64,000 nt of DNA from an uncultured Chitinophagaceae bacterium (GTDB lineage: Bacteria > Bacteroidota > Bacteroidia > Chitinophagales > Chitinophagaceae). The translations under genes and the position numbers were made by a program. Shown here in pieces: positions 17,216-25,706 of the stretch. Numbering within the stretch: the stretch's first letter is position 1; the number at the start of each line of letters is the position of its first letter. The stretch covers positions 62,001-126,000 of the forward strand of contig CALMED010000005.1 of assembly GCA_937862815.1 (NCBI GenBank), read 5' to 3'. The notes beneath the pieces are model-generated. The model saw only the letters and a list, made by a program, of their open reading frames with translations. It was not told the origin of the DNA and did not search any database.

Positions 17216-18856
17216 TTAGGGGATGCGCTCATAGAAGACGAACCCGTTTTTCTCATAGAGTACCCGCAGACGGGGGCCGTGATCCCGCAGCAACCATTCC
17301 TTCGCCGTGATTTTACTTACGAAATAAGTGGGCTTGTCCACCGGTCCGGTCAGCAGCCAGTTTTCGTCTTTCGCTTCCTTGCGCTGTCCCGGCTGCACCC
17401 GGGCGTAAAAATAGGGAGCATAACTCTTGTAACCGATGGTGCGGATGTACACGTCCTGCCCCTGCAGGGACTGAAAAAACTCCAGCGCCGCGTGTTGGGA
17501 ATACCGTTCAATGCGGGGGGTGAACGCGGTGAGCAGCACCTGCATGACGCCGGTGCAGGCCACCAGCAGGAGCAACAACGCTTTCTTTTTTTTCCGCTGC
17601 CGGAGCCAGACAAATGATAGTATTACAGCGGCGAGGAACAGTACACCTGGCAGGACCAGCCAGTAGTTCCACTCCACCTGCGCCTGGATATTGCCGAGTG
17701 CGAAGGGATCCTTCTGCAGCAAAGGCTGCAGCCATCCGATGTGATTGCCCACCAGCGGCAGCCCGATGAACAGGATGCTCCAGATCAGCCCCAGCACCAG
17801 CAGCCCCGTCTTTTGCCAGGCATGGAGGCGGGCCGTCTGGTTCACCAAGCCATATACCGTTGCGGCGGCCAGGTAGCCAATGGGCAGGTAGGTGAAGGAA
17901 GAATAGTGAACGATTTTGGTTTTTACCAGGGTAAACACCGCCAGCACCACCAGCAGGGAAGCTACCATGAGATTCCGGAATAATAACTGGCGGTTCGTCT
18001 CGTGTTCCTGGTTGTTGAAACGGAAAATAAGCAGGGAAGCCGGGAAGCATCCAATGAGTACCACTACAAAATGGTACAGCAGGAAGCCCCCATGACCGGC
18101 ATCCTTGGTTTGAGCGAGCCGTACCTGGTAGGTGATGAACTCGTTCACAAACCACCAGCCATGCTGCAGAATTTCAAGGCCAAACCAGAGGGAGGTCACG
18201 GCGGCTGCGGTTAGTCCCCATACCAGGTAGTACTTAACCGCCACCAGGCCCGCTCCGCGACGGAACAGCAGCAGCACCAGGTAGGTAAGCAGCACAATCA
18301 ACAGGGCAACGGGCCCCTTGGTAAGAATACCCAGCCCGGTGAACAGGGCCGACAGCAACAGGGGCGTCATCCGCCCGGGCAAGCGTTCTTCGCTGGCGGC
18401 GAGGAAACTCCCCAGGTAATAAAGGCCCAGGAAGATGAAGAGGTTAAACCAGGGATCAATGATTCCGCTCTTGAAATACAAGTGAGGCAAAAACGTACCT
18501 GCATACAGCAGTACCCACCACCAGGCAAATTGCTCGTTGTGGAGACGACGACCCATACCAAACAACACCAGCAGGGTGATCACGCCGCATACCGCATTGG
18601 GAAAACGGGCGGCGAATTCGTTCACCCCGAACATATGCATGGAGGCCGCCTGCATCCAGAAAAACAGCGGCGGCTTTTCCCAGAAGGGTTCGTAGTTGAT
18701 CTGCACCCGCATGTAATTACCGGTGACCATCATCTCCCGGGCGCTTTCGGCAAAATTGATTTCATCCCAGTCGAACAGGGGCACTTTCCCCAGTGAATGG
18801 AAGAAGAGCAGCGCGCCAAGAGCGGCCACCAGCAGGTAAGAGGCAAAGCGGTTCAT
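17216..18856 (-). CDS. ArnT/PMT-like GT-C glycosyltransferase (family 39)
   Basis: 546-residue integral membrane protein with about 11-12 hydrophobic helices. The first periplasmic loop contains FDWDEINFAESAREMM, whose acidic pair is the catalytic Asp of family 39 transferases, and YEPFWEKPPLFFWMQA as in ArnT. Such enzymes move a sugar from polyprenyl phosphate to lipid A, glycan or protein. A soluble C-terminal domain ends FYERIP. The acceptor cannot be told. It sits downstream of rpoD on the same strand, beyond a hairpin. Confidence 0.85.
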   Translation of the reverse strand: MNRFASYLLVAALGALLFFHSLGKVPLFDWDEINFAESAREMMVTGNYMRVQINYEPFWEKPPLFFWMQAASMHMFGVNEFAARFPNAVCGVITLLVLFGMGRRLHNEQFAWWWVLLYAGTFLPHLYFKSGIIDPWFNLFIFLGLYYLGSFLAASEERLPGRMTPLLLSALFTGLGILTKGPVALLIVLLTYLVLLLFRRGAGLVAVKYYLVWGLTAAAVTSLWFGLEILQHGWWFVNEFITYQVRLAQTKDAGHGGFLLYHFVVVLIGCFPASLLIFRFNNQEHETNRQLLFRNLMVASLLVVLAVFTLVKTKIVHYSSFTYLPIGYLAAATVYGLVNQTARLHAWQKTGLLVLGLIWSILFIGLPLVGNHIGWLQPLLQKDPFALGNIQAQVEWNYWLVLPGVLFLAAVILSFVWLRQRKKKKALLLLLVACTGVMQVLLTAFTPRIERYSQHAALEFFQSLQGQDVYIRTIGYKSYAPYFYARVQPGQRKEAKDENWLLTGPVDKPTYFVSKITAKEWLLRDHGPRLRVLYEKNGFVFYERIP

Positions 18857-18900
18857 GCGTGAAAGCGAAGATAAAAAGATCGGTGCGAGTTGCGGTAAAG

Positions 18901-18935
18901 GAAAACCGGAAGCCGTTGTTCGGGTTCCGGTTTTC
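18901..18935 (-). terminator. hairpin downstream of rpoD
   Basis: A perfect 11-bp inverted repeat (GAAAACCGGAA / TTCCGGTTTTC, 13-base loop) lies 27 bp after the rpoD stop. On the minus strand the 3' arm continues into a T-rich stretch, so it is a plausible intrinsic terminator. Confidence 0.55.
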
Positions 18936-18962
18936 AGGTACAGTGCGGATCGGGTGATGGCC

Positions 18963-19835
18963 TTATCCCAGGTATCCTTTCAGCAGTTTGGATCGTGTGT
19001 TGGTCTTGAGTTTGTTGATGGCCTTGTCTTTGATCTGGCGCACCCGTTCGCGGGTGAGGTTGAACCGTACGCCTATATCTTCGAGGCTGAGCGGATGATC
19101 CACTCCAATTCCAAAGAAATAACGGATGACTTCCTGCTGGCGCTCGGTGAGGGTTTTCAGGGAACGGTCAATTTCTGTTTTTAGCGATTCTTTGTGATCA
19201 ATTTCCTCGTCGGTGGATTCGGCGTTGGGATTGTGCAGTACATCCATCAGCGTATTGTCGTCCCCATCGCCCAGCGGCGAATCCATGCTCACGTGCCGGG
19301 ACGAGATACCCAGTGAGGCCGCCACTTCATCGGTTTCAATTTCAAGCATCTCTGCCAGTTCTTCGGCGGAAGGTTCCCGTTCGTATTCCTGTTCCAGTTG
19401 CGAAAAAGCTTTGTTGATGCGGTTGGTGAGTCCTACTTTATTGAGCGGAAGACGTACAATCCGGGATTGCTCGGCCAGGGCCTGCAGGATGCTCTGGCGG
19501 ATCCACCACACCGCGTAGGAAATGAATTTAAACCCACGGGTTTCATCGAAACGCTGGGCCGCCTTGATCAGGCCCAGGTTGCCCTCGTTGATCAGATCGG
19601 GCAGTGATAAGCCCTGATTCTGGTATTGTTTGGCTACAGATACAACGAAGCGGAGATTGGCTTTGGTAAGCCGGTCGAGCGCCCGTTGGTCGCCCTGCTT
19701 GATCCGCTCGGCCAGTTTAACTTCTTCTTCGGGAGAAATCAATTCCACCTTCCCGATTTCCTGCAAGTACTTTTCCAGGCTCTGGGACTCCCGGTTGGTA
19801 ATGGATTTTGTGATTTTAAGTTGGCGCATGCTCAT
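18963..19835 (-). CDS. rpoD: primary RNA polymerase sigma factor (Bacteroidota short form)
   Basis: 290-residue sigma-70 factor that directs housekeeping transcription at TTG/TAnnTTTG promoters. Region 1.2 is [20 protein letters not shown]. Region 2 is [29 protein letters not shown] with the DNA-melting [14 protein letters not shown]. Region 3 follows, and region 4 is the helix-turn-helix [23 protein letters not shown]. There is no long region 1.1, which is normal for the phylum. Start at MSMRQL or the next Met. The 298 bp upstream are AT-rich and should hold its promoter. Confidence 0.96.
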   Translation of the reverse strand: MSMRQLKITKSITNRESQSLEKYLQEIGKVELISPEEEVKLAERIKQGDQRALDRLTKANLRFVVSVAKQYQNQGLSLPDLINEGNLGLIKAAQRFDETRGFKFISYAVWWIRQSILQALAEQSRIVRLPLNKVGLTNRINKAFSQLEQEYEREPSAEELAEMLEIETDEVAASLGISSRHVSMDSPLGDGDDNTLMDVLHNPNAESTDEEIDHKESLKTEIDRSLKTLTERQQEVIRYFFGIGVDHPLSLEDIGVRFNLTRERVRQIKDKAINKLKTNTRSKLLKGYLG

Positions 19836-20074
19836 AAGTTCGGTTTTTGGGTTTACATGTTTTTAATGGGATACCTGATTGAGAAAATTTGCTTCCTGCC
19901 TGTTGCATACAACTTTGACACAACATTTGACGCAATTTTCCGAATCTAATTTAAACAATCTATTAACATTTCCCAAAAAAAAATCTTCAAGGATATGTAA
20001 ATCAATCACTTACAATGATTTTTTGAGAATAAAAAACGAAAATCCGGTGGGGTAAAAATTCAGGGGTAAAAATT

Positions 20075-20103
20075 TTGAATCCTGCTTTAATTATTTATTA
20101 TTG
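20075..20103 (+). promoter_or_regulatory. promoter TTG-N18-TATTATTG before SRPBCC gene
   Basis: TTG at 20075-20077 and TATTATTG at 20096-20103 (one mismatch to TAnnTTTG) are 18 bases apart and end 30 bases before the ATG at 20134. Confidence 0.55.
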
Positions 20104-20133
20104 CACTTCACCTGCACGTAAGGGATCAAATTC

Positions 20134-20514
20134 ATGAGTAAAAAAGTTCTATACACACTGGAATTCCCGGTTAAATGCTCGCCTCCGATTTTATTTGAAT
20201 TCTTAGCAACACCTGCCGGATTACAGGAGTGGTTTGCCGATAAAGTAGACGAGCGGGACGGCATCTTTATGTTTGACTGGAACGGCACCGAAGAAAAAGC
20301 GGAACTGCTGGAAAAAGAACCCGATAAATATGTGCGTTTCCGTTGGCTGCACGCAGGCAAGGAAGAATATTTTGAGTTCCGCATAGAAAAAACGGAAATC
20401 TCCAACCAGACTATACTTATTGTCAAGGATTTTGCCGACAAGAAAGACATCAAAGACCAGAGCCAGTTGTGGGAATACCAGGTGAAAGACCTGTTTCACC
20501 GGCTCGGTAACTAA
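20134..20514 (+). CDS. SRPBCC/START-like (AHSA1-type) protein
   Basis: 126-residue protein of the helix-grip fold. It shows the early EFLATPAGLQEWFADKVDERDG, the FRWLHAGKEEYFEFRIEKTE strands and the C-terminal helix DQSQLWEYQVKDLFHRLG, as in Bacteroidota START-like proteins. The cavity fold binds hydrophobic ligands, but the ligand is unknown. The gene has a good promoter. It converges with the next gene, and the two stop codons overlap by 3-4 bp. Confidence 0.8.
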   Translation: MSKKVLYTLEFPVKCSPPILFEFLATPAGLQEWFADKVDERDGIFMFDWNGTEEKAELLEKEPDKYVRFRWLHAGKEEYFEFRIEKTEISNQTILIVKDFADKKDIKDQSQLWEYQVKDLFHRLGN

Positions 20515-21104
20515 ACGTCCACCACGCCGAGAAACTTACCAAACGATTCCTGCAGAAACCATGCCGCCTGCTCCCAGCAGGTCAACGGCAGTTGGTATTG
20601 CAACTTCAGCAGGGGATTACCGGCCGCCGGTTTCCAGCCGGGCTCCAGCCGGGCCCAGCTGCCCTCATCGGCATGATGCACCCATTCCGCTGTACCCAGG
20701 TTCACCCAGGCTCCCTCCAACCGGCCGCCGGCAGCAGCCCGTTCCACAGCGGCTGCATACTGTTCCCGGTACACGCCCTTTAGATGCAGGGTTACCGAAA
20801 ACACATGCCCCCACCAGAAAAAACTACGAATCGCAAACACATCCTCCCGCCCGAAACTGCGGGGCAGATCCAGCATGGCATAGGGCAGCCCGTTGTACTG
20901 TTCCCCGCGTGAAATTTTGGGCGACTGTTCACGCAATGCTTCCGGCAACCGCGATTGCTTCAGTTGTTCGCTGTATCCTACAGCTGTTTGCCCGAAGAGC
21001 GTGATCACTTTGGAAAGAATGGCATTCTTCGTTAAAATCCAGCCGGGATCACAAACCAGTTGCAACTCCCGCTCCGAAAGACTTACATTTGCCTGTTCCT
21101 GCAT
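20511..21104 (-). CDS. conserved hypothetical protein
   Basis: 197-residue soluble protein, no signal peptide. Recognisable stretches are SEREL near the start, YNGLPYAMLDLPRSFGREDVFAIRS and an aromatic-rich C-terminal half with WVHHADEGSWARLEPG. I know no function; similar proteins seem to occur in Chitinophagaceae. Its 5' end overlaps, on the other strand, the promoter of the LptF/LptG-type gene, and its start is only 16 bp from that gene's GTG. Confidence 0.7.
   Translation of the reverse strand: MQEQANVSLSERELQLVCDPGWILTKNAILSKVITLFGQTAVGYSEQLKQSRLPEALREQSPKISRGEQYNGLPYAMLDLPRSFGREDVFAIRSFFWWGHVFSVTLHLKGVYREQYAAAVERAAAGGRLEGAWVNLGTAEWVHHADEGSWARLEPGWKPAAGNPLLKLQYQLPLTCWEQAAWFLQESFGKFLGVVDV
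21060..21091 (+). promoter_or_regulatory. promoter TTG-N21-TACATTTG for LptF/G gene
   Basis: TTG at 21060-21062 and a perfect TACATTTG at 21084-21091 lie within the first codons of the opposing gene and 28 bases before the GTG at 21120. Confidence 0.65.
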
Positions 21105-21119
21105 ACCAGGTATTTAGCG

Positions 21120-22547
21120 GTGATAAAAAAGTTAGACAAACTTATCATAAAAGCCTTTATCGGGCCCTTCCTGGCCACGTTCTTCATCGCGTTGTTTATC
21201 CTGGTGATCCAGTTTTTCTGGCTGTACATTGACGAATTTGTGGGCAAAGGCATTGACCTCACCACCCTGGTGCAGTTCATCGGCTACCTCAGCGCCACAG
21301 TGGTTCCGCTGGCGCTGCCGCTGGGCATCCTCTTATCCTCCATCATGACCTTCGGCAACCTGGGCGAATCCTTTGAGCTGGTAGCCATCAAGAGCGCCGG
21401 CATTCCGCTCGTGCGGTTTATGCGGCCGGTGCTGGTGGTTGCGGGAGGCCTGGCCGTGGTGGCCTTCCTGTTCGCCAACTACGTGATCCCGGTGGCCGAA
21501 CTAAAGATGCGCACCCTGCTGTACGACATCCGCGTGGCCAAACCGGCCTTCGATATCAAGGAGGGCGTGTTTTACAACAAGCTCGATGGCTACACCATCA
21601 AAGTGGGCAAAAAAGAAAACGATACCCTGATCCGGAATGTGGTGATTTACGAGCACAGCTATTCCCTGCAGGACCAGGTGATCCTGGCCGATGAAGGCAG
21701 TATGATGTTTTCACCCGACCGCCGGTTCCTGTATTTCAACCTGCGCAACGGCTGGCGGTACCAGGAGAAAGGAGCTTCGGGCACCATTGAAACGGATTTC
21801 TACCGGCTGGGATTCAGGGAATACAAAAAAGTGTTTGATCTCAGTTCGTTCAAGCTGAATAAATCGGCCGACAGCACCTTCAGGAATTTTTATAAAATGC
21901 TGAGCCTGCAGCAACTCACCACCGTGGTGGATTCGCTGCGGAAGCTCTCGGCCAATACACTGGAAAAAAGCGACCGCGAACTGAAGGCCTACACACCCTT
22001 CCTGCTGCCCGACAGCATCTGGAAACTGCCGCTGAAAGACACACTGCGGTTTACCTCCGCCGCCACCATGATCCCCGACAGCCTCAAACGCACGATCTTC
22101 GGTGTGGCAGCCAGCCAGACCGGAACGCTGAAGAGCCAGGTGGAGCTGGTGAGCTACGAGTACCGCGAACAACAACGGCAACTGCGCCTGCACGAAGTGG
22201 AACGGCACCGCAAGTTCACGCTGTCGTTTGCCTGCCTGGTACTCTTTCTCATAGGCGCCCCGCTGGGCTCCATCATCCGGAAAGGCGGCCTGGGACTGCC
22301 CCTGGTGATCTCCGTTCTTTTCTTCATCATCTTTCACATCATCAACACCAGCGGGGAAAAGATGGTGAAGGAAGATGTGCTGCTGCCCTTTTCCGGTATG
22401 TGGCTGAGTACGGCGGTGCTGATTCCCATCGGGCTCTTCCTCACCTATAAGGCCATGCAGGATTCGCAACTGTTCAACGCGGAATTCTATTACCGCATCC
22501 TGCGCCGCGTGCGCCTGAGCCGCTTCCTCCGCGAAAAAGCCGGCTGA
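21120..22547 (+). CDS. LptF/LptG family lipopolysaccharide export permease (YjgP/YjgQ)
   Basis: 475-residue inner-membrane protein. Three helices come first (LIIKAFIGPFLATFFIALFIL, VPLALPLGILLSSIMTFGNLGE and the next). A roughly 220-residue periplasmic domain follows, then three C-terminal helices (SFACLVLFLIGAPLGSIIRKGG is typical). LptF/G move LPS from the inner membrane to the periplasmic LptC/A bridge with the ATPase LptB. Bacteroidota often carry two such genes at separate loci. I prefer GTG at 21120 (VIKKLDKLIIK), since the upstream ATG lies before the promoter. Confidence 0.88.
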   Translation: MIKKLDKLIIKAFIGPFLATFFIALFILVIQFFWLYIDEFVGKGIDLTTLVQFIGYLSATVVPLALPLGILLSSIMTFGNLGESFELVAIKSAGIPLVRFMRPVLVVAGGLAVVAFLFANYVIPVAELKMRTLLYDIRVAKPAFDIKEGVFYNKLDGYTIKVGKKENDTLIRNVVIYEHSYSLQDQVILADEGSMMFSPDRRFLYFNLRNGWRYQEKGASGTIETDFYRLGFREYKKVFDLSSFKLNKSADSTFRNFYKMLSLQQLTTVVDSLRKLSANTLEKSDRELKAYTPFLLPDSIWKLPLKDTLRFTSAATMIPDSLKRTIFGVAASQTGTLKSQVELVSYEYREQQRQLRLHEVERHRKFTLSFACLVLFLIGAPLGSIIRKGGLGLPLVISVLFFIIFHIINTSGEKMVKEDVLLPFSGMWLSTAVLIPIGLFLTYKAMQDSQLFNAEFYYRILRRVRLSRFLREKAG

Positions 22548-22590
22548 TCTTTCCCGCATTGCCCGTAACTTGTACCATCAAATCAAGCGC

Positions 22591-23337
22591 ATGAAATCGT
22601 CTCTCAGCCGCAGAAATTTTCTCAGCACCTCTGCCAAAGCGGGCGGACTGGCCCTGCTGCCTGCCTGGACGTTCACAACGCTATCAGCTTGCAGCAGCGC
22701 CCGGGTGCTGGGGGCAGGAATGTCCGATTTCGGCTTTGCCCAATCGCCCCTGCCCTATGCCTACCACGCCCTGGAGCCCGTGGTGGATGCCCGTACCATG
22801 GAGATTCATTACAGCAAACACGCGGCTGCATATGCCGCCAACCTGCAGGATGCAGCCAAAGCCGAAGGTGTAGCCCCCGGTCAAAGCCTGCAACAGCTGC
22901 TGGGACAGGTACAAAAATATTCGGCCAAACTGCGCAACAATGGCGGCGGTCATTACAACCACGAACTGTTCTGGCGTTGCATGAAGCCGGGTGGCGGCAC
23001 TACCCCTGCCGGCTCTTTGCGGGAGGCCATCCACCAGTCGTTTGGCAGCCTGGAAGCCATGCAGCAACAGTTCAATGATGCCGCCAAAGGTCAATTCGGC
23101 AGCGGCTGGGCCTGGCTCTATGCGGATGCCGGTAAACAACTGCGCATAGGCGCCACTCCCAACCAGGACAATCCGCTCATGCCCGTGAGTGCTGTACGGG
23201 GCACCCCGCTGCTGGGCCTCGATGTGTGGGAACATGCCTACTACCTGCAATACCAGAACCGCCGGGCCGATTACGTGAACGCCTGGTGGAAGGTAGTGAA
23301 CTGGGCGTATGTGGAGGAACGTTTTGGATTGCTCTGA
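22591..23337 (+). CDS. Fe/Mn superoxide dismutase with Tat-type lipoprotein signal
   Basis: 248-residue enzyme converting superoxide to peroxide and oxygen. The N-terminus has a twin-arginine motif SRRNFL (residues 6-11), a hydrophobic stretch and a lipobox LSAC (Cys34), so a folded, metal-loaded enzyme is probably exported and lipid-anchored. Metal ligands are His73, His124 (GGGHYNHELFW), Asp211 and His215 (LDVWEHAYY); Gln192 in NQDNP favours the Mn/cambialistic type. The start at 22591 is chosen over an in-frame ATG seven codons earlier. A membrane protein gene follows at 11 bp. Confidence 0.9.
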   Translation: MKSSLSRRNFLSTSAKAGGLALLPAWTFTTLSACSSARVLGAGMSDFGFAQSPLPYAYHALEPVVDARTMEIHYSKHAAAYAANLQDAAKAEGVAPGQSLQQLLGQVQKYSAKLRNNGGGHYNHELFWRCMKPGGGTTPAGSLREAIHQSFGSLEAMQQQFNDAAKGQFGSGWAWLYADAGKQLRIGATPNQDNPLMPVSAVRGTPLLGLDVWEHAYYLQYQNRRADYVNAWWKVVNWAYVEERFGLL

Positions 23338-23348
23338 GAGAACGCACC

Positions 23349-23879
23349 ATGTCGCAACGCAACCTTCTACTTTTTCTGTTTGCCGGCACACTGATCATGA
23401 CGCTGCTCATGCGCTGGCACGGAGCACCCCTCAGCCGGTTCCCGGAAAGTCCGGCCGGTATTGTATCCCTGGAACTGGCCAAAACCAAGGCCACCACGGC
23501 AGCCATCCTGTCTGCCTGGAGAGAAAGGCCCGTACCCAATACCATTGCCCGGGCACGGCAAAATACCTGGCTCGACTTTGCCTTCATCCTCTTCTACAGC
23601 CTGTTTTTGTACACCGCCTGTACCGTGGTGGCCCGTTCCTTTCATCCGGCCCATCAATCCGCCGCCTACAGCCTGGCCCTTTTGCCGTTGCTGGCCGGCT
23701 TACTCGACGTGCTGGAGAACGCGGGCATGCTCTGGCAGCTCTCGCGGGGTGCGGAGGAGTGGATGGCCCGGGCCACCTGGTGCTGCGCTTTGCTGAAATT
23801 CACGCTCCTGCTGGCGGTGGTGGTGTGGCTCATCTGCTCACCGGTATGGATCTGGCTGGGTAAGTTGCAAAAGGGCTGA
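23349..23879 (+). CDS. hypothetical membrane protein
   Basis: 176-residue protein with four hydrophobic segments: about residues 5-21, 75-95 (FAFILFYSLFLYTACTVVA), 108-125 and 145-170. No domain recognised. It lies 11 bp after the superoxide dismutase on the same strand, so co-transcription is likely. The ATG at 23349 is preferred because the longer open frame would overlap the dismutase by over 100 bp. Confidence 0.65.
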   Translation: MSQRNLLLFLFAGTLIMTLLMRWHGAPLSRFPESPAGIVSLELAKTKATTAAILSAWRERPVPNTIARARQNTWLDFAFILFYSLFLYTACTVVARSFHPAHQSAAYSLALLPLLAGLLDVLENAGMLWQLSRGAEEWMARATWCCALLKFTLLLAVVVWLICSPVWIWLGKLQKG

Positions 23880-24085
23880 AATAGTCACAGCCCCTACCGG
23901 AAACATCTTCACATATGACAAGCGGGAAGTAGATCCGGCAGAGGCTGCTATGATTGGTGTTGCAAAAATAAAGCGGCGGCCCGTTACAAAGCACACCGGA
24001 CCGGCACCGTTTGCATTCTTTGCAATTCTTTAACCCCTGATGAAAAAATGACCCTTTATATCTCAACAGGCCCTTACGAAAATCA

Positions 24086-24116
24086 TTGCCCGGCCGCACC
24101 GAATGTGCTACTTTCG
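24086..24116 (+). promoter_or_regulatory. promoter TTG-N20-TACTTTCG before dipeptidase gene
   Basis: TTG at 24086-24088 and TACTTTCG at 24109-24116 (one mismatch) with 20-base spacing, 30 bases before the ATG at 24147. The rest of the 266-bp gap shows no gene. Confidence 0.5.
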
Positions 24117-24146
24117 TTTTTTTCACGCCATAAATAAAACGATTGT

Positions 24147-25517
24147 ATGCAAGCCTGGAAAACGTATCAGGAACAGCACAAAGAACGGTTCCTGCAGGAA
24201 CTTCTCGCATTACTCCGCATTCCCTCCGTGAGCGCCCGCAGCGAGCACAAGGAAGACATGGTTGCCTGCGCCAACGCCGTTCAACAGCGGCTGCTGGAAG
24301 CCGGCGCCGATAAAGCGGTGATCTACCCCACGGCCGGTCACCCGGTGGTGTATGCCGAAAAAATGACCGACCCCTCCCTCCCCACCGTGCTGGTGTACGG
24401 CCACTACGATGTGCAGCCCCCCGATCCACTGGAACTCTGGCACAGCGGACCATTTGATCCCGTGATCAAAGACGGAAAGATTTATGCCCGTGGCGCCTGC
24501 GACGACAAGGGCCAGTTTTACATGCACGTGAAGGCGCTCGAAACCATGGTGCAGACCAACACCCTCTGCACCAACATCAAATTCATCCTCGAAGGAGAAG
24601 AAGAAGTGGGCAGTCCCAACCTGGCCACTTTTGTGAAAGAACACAAAGAGCTGCTGAAAGCCGACGTCATTCTCATCAGCGATACGGCCATGCTGAGCCT
24701 GGAGCATCCGTCCATTGACATCGGGGTGCGGGGCCTGAGTTACATTGAAGTGGAAGTGACCGGTCCCAACCGCGATCTCCACAGCGGTGTGTACGGCGGT
24801 GCGGTGGCCAACCCCATCACCATGCTGGCCCGGATGATTGCGGCCTGTCACGATGAAAACAATCACATCACCATCCCCGGCTTTTACGACGATGTGGTGG
24901 AAGCCACACCCGAAGAGCGGAAGCTGATGGCGGCGGCTCCCTTTGATGGAGAAGAATACCGTGCCGATCTGGGTGTGCCGACCCTGTGGGGAGAGAAAGG
25001 CTATACCACCAACGAACGCACGGGCATCCGTCCCACGTTTGAAGTGAACGGCATCTGGGGCGGTTACACCGGCGAAGGCGCCAAAACGGTGCTGCCATCG
25101 AAGGCATATGCAAAAATTTCAACGCGCCTGGTGCCCAACCAGTCGGCCGCGAACATCACCGAAAAACTGATTCAGTATTTCCAAAGCATGGCGCCCGAAG
25201 GCGTGGTGGTGAAAGCCACTGAGCATCACGGCGGCGAGCCGTACATGACGCCCATCGACAGCAAGGGCTACCGGGCGGCAGCAGCGGCGATCCGCGATAC
25301 GTTTGGCAAGGATCCCATCCCGGTACGGGGCGGCGGCAGCATCCCCATCTGCGCCCTTTTTGAACAGGAGCTGGGGATCAAGATTGTATTCCTGGGCTTT
25401 GGACTGGACAGCGACAACCTGCACAGTCCCAACGAAAAATATGATCTGCTCAATTTCTACAAAGGCATTGAAACCATTCCTTATTTCCACCAGCACTTTG
25501 CAGGTATGAAGGAATAG
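24147..25517 (+). CDS. M20-family dipeptidase / metallopeptidase
   Basis: 456-residue cytoplasmic di-zinc peptidase. Metal and catalytic residues: His86 and Asp88 (GHYDVQPPD), bridging Asp119 (GACDDKG), Glu151/Glu152 (EGEEEVGS), Asp near 177 (ISDTAM) and a late His (DNLHSPNEKY). A lid/dimerisation domain with HSGVYGGAVANP sits in the middle, and RGGGSIPI is near the end. These enzymes release amino acids from dipeptides, and the CNDP-like type matches best. The length is normal and no signal peptide is present. Confidence 0.92.
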   Translation: MQAWKTYQEQHKERFLQELLALLRIPSVSARSEHKEDMVACANAVQQRLLEAGADKAVIYPTAGHPVVYAEKMTDPSLPTVLVYGHYDVQPPDPLELWHSGPFDPVIKDGKIYARGACDDKGQFYMHVKALETMVQTNTLCTNIKFILEGEEEVGSPNLATFVKEHKELLKADVILISDTAMLSLEHPSIDIGVRGLSYIEVEVTGPNRDLHSGVYGGAVANPITMLARMIAACHDENNHITIPGFYDDVVEATPEERKLMAAAPFDGEEYRADLGVPTLWGEKGYTTNERTGIRPTFEVNGIWGGYTGEGAKTVLPSKAYAKISTRLVPNQSAANITEKLIQYFQSMAPEGVVVKATEHHGGEPYMTPIDSKGYRAAAAAIRDTFGKDPIPVRGGGSIPICALFEQELGIKIVFLGFGLDSDNLHSPNEKYDLLNFYKGIETIPYFHQHFAGMKE

Positions 25518-25684
25518 GCATTCCCTTTTGAAAAACGGGGAGATATTACACGGCAGGGAAGCAGATGGTTTCTGCCGGATGGAACTGCGTATCAGGCATG
25601 ATAGTGGAAAAATTGATTTCACCTTTTTCCCACCGCACGGCTTTTGTCACGCAGTTCTTTTTTTATGGTGATCGTGTAGAGGTA

Positions 25685-25706
25685 CTGATGACGGGGCCCG
25701 CATCAG
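25685..25706 (-). terminator. near-perfect palindrome over amidohydrolase stop codon
   Basis: CTGATG-CGGG and CCCG-CATCAG form a dyad spanning the TGA at 25703-25705. There is no T tract directly after it, so it may be a weak terminator or a 3'-end stabiliser. Confidence 0.35.
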
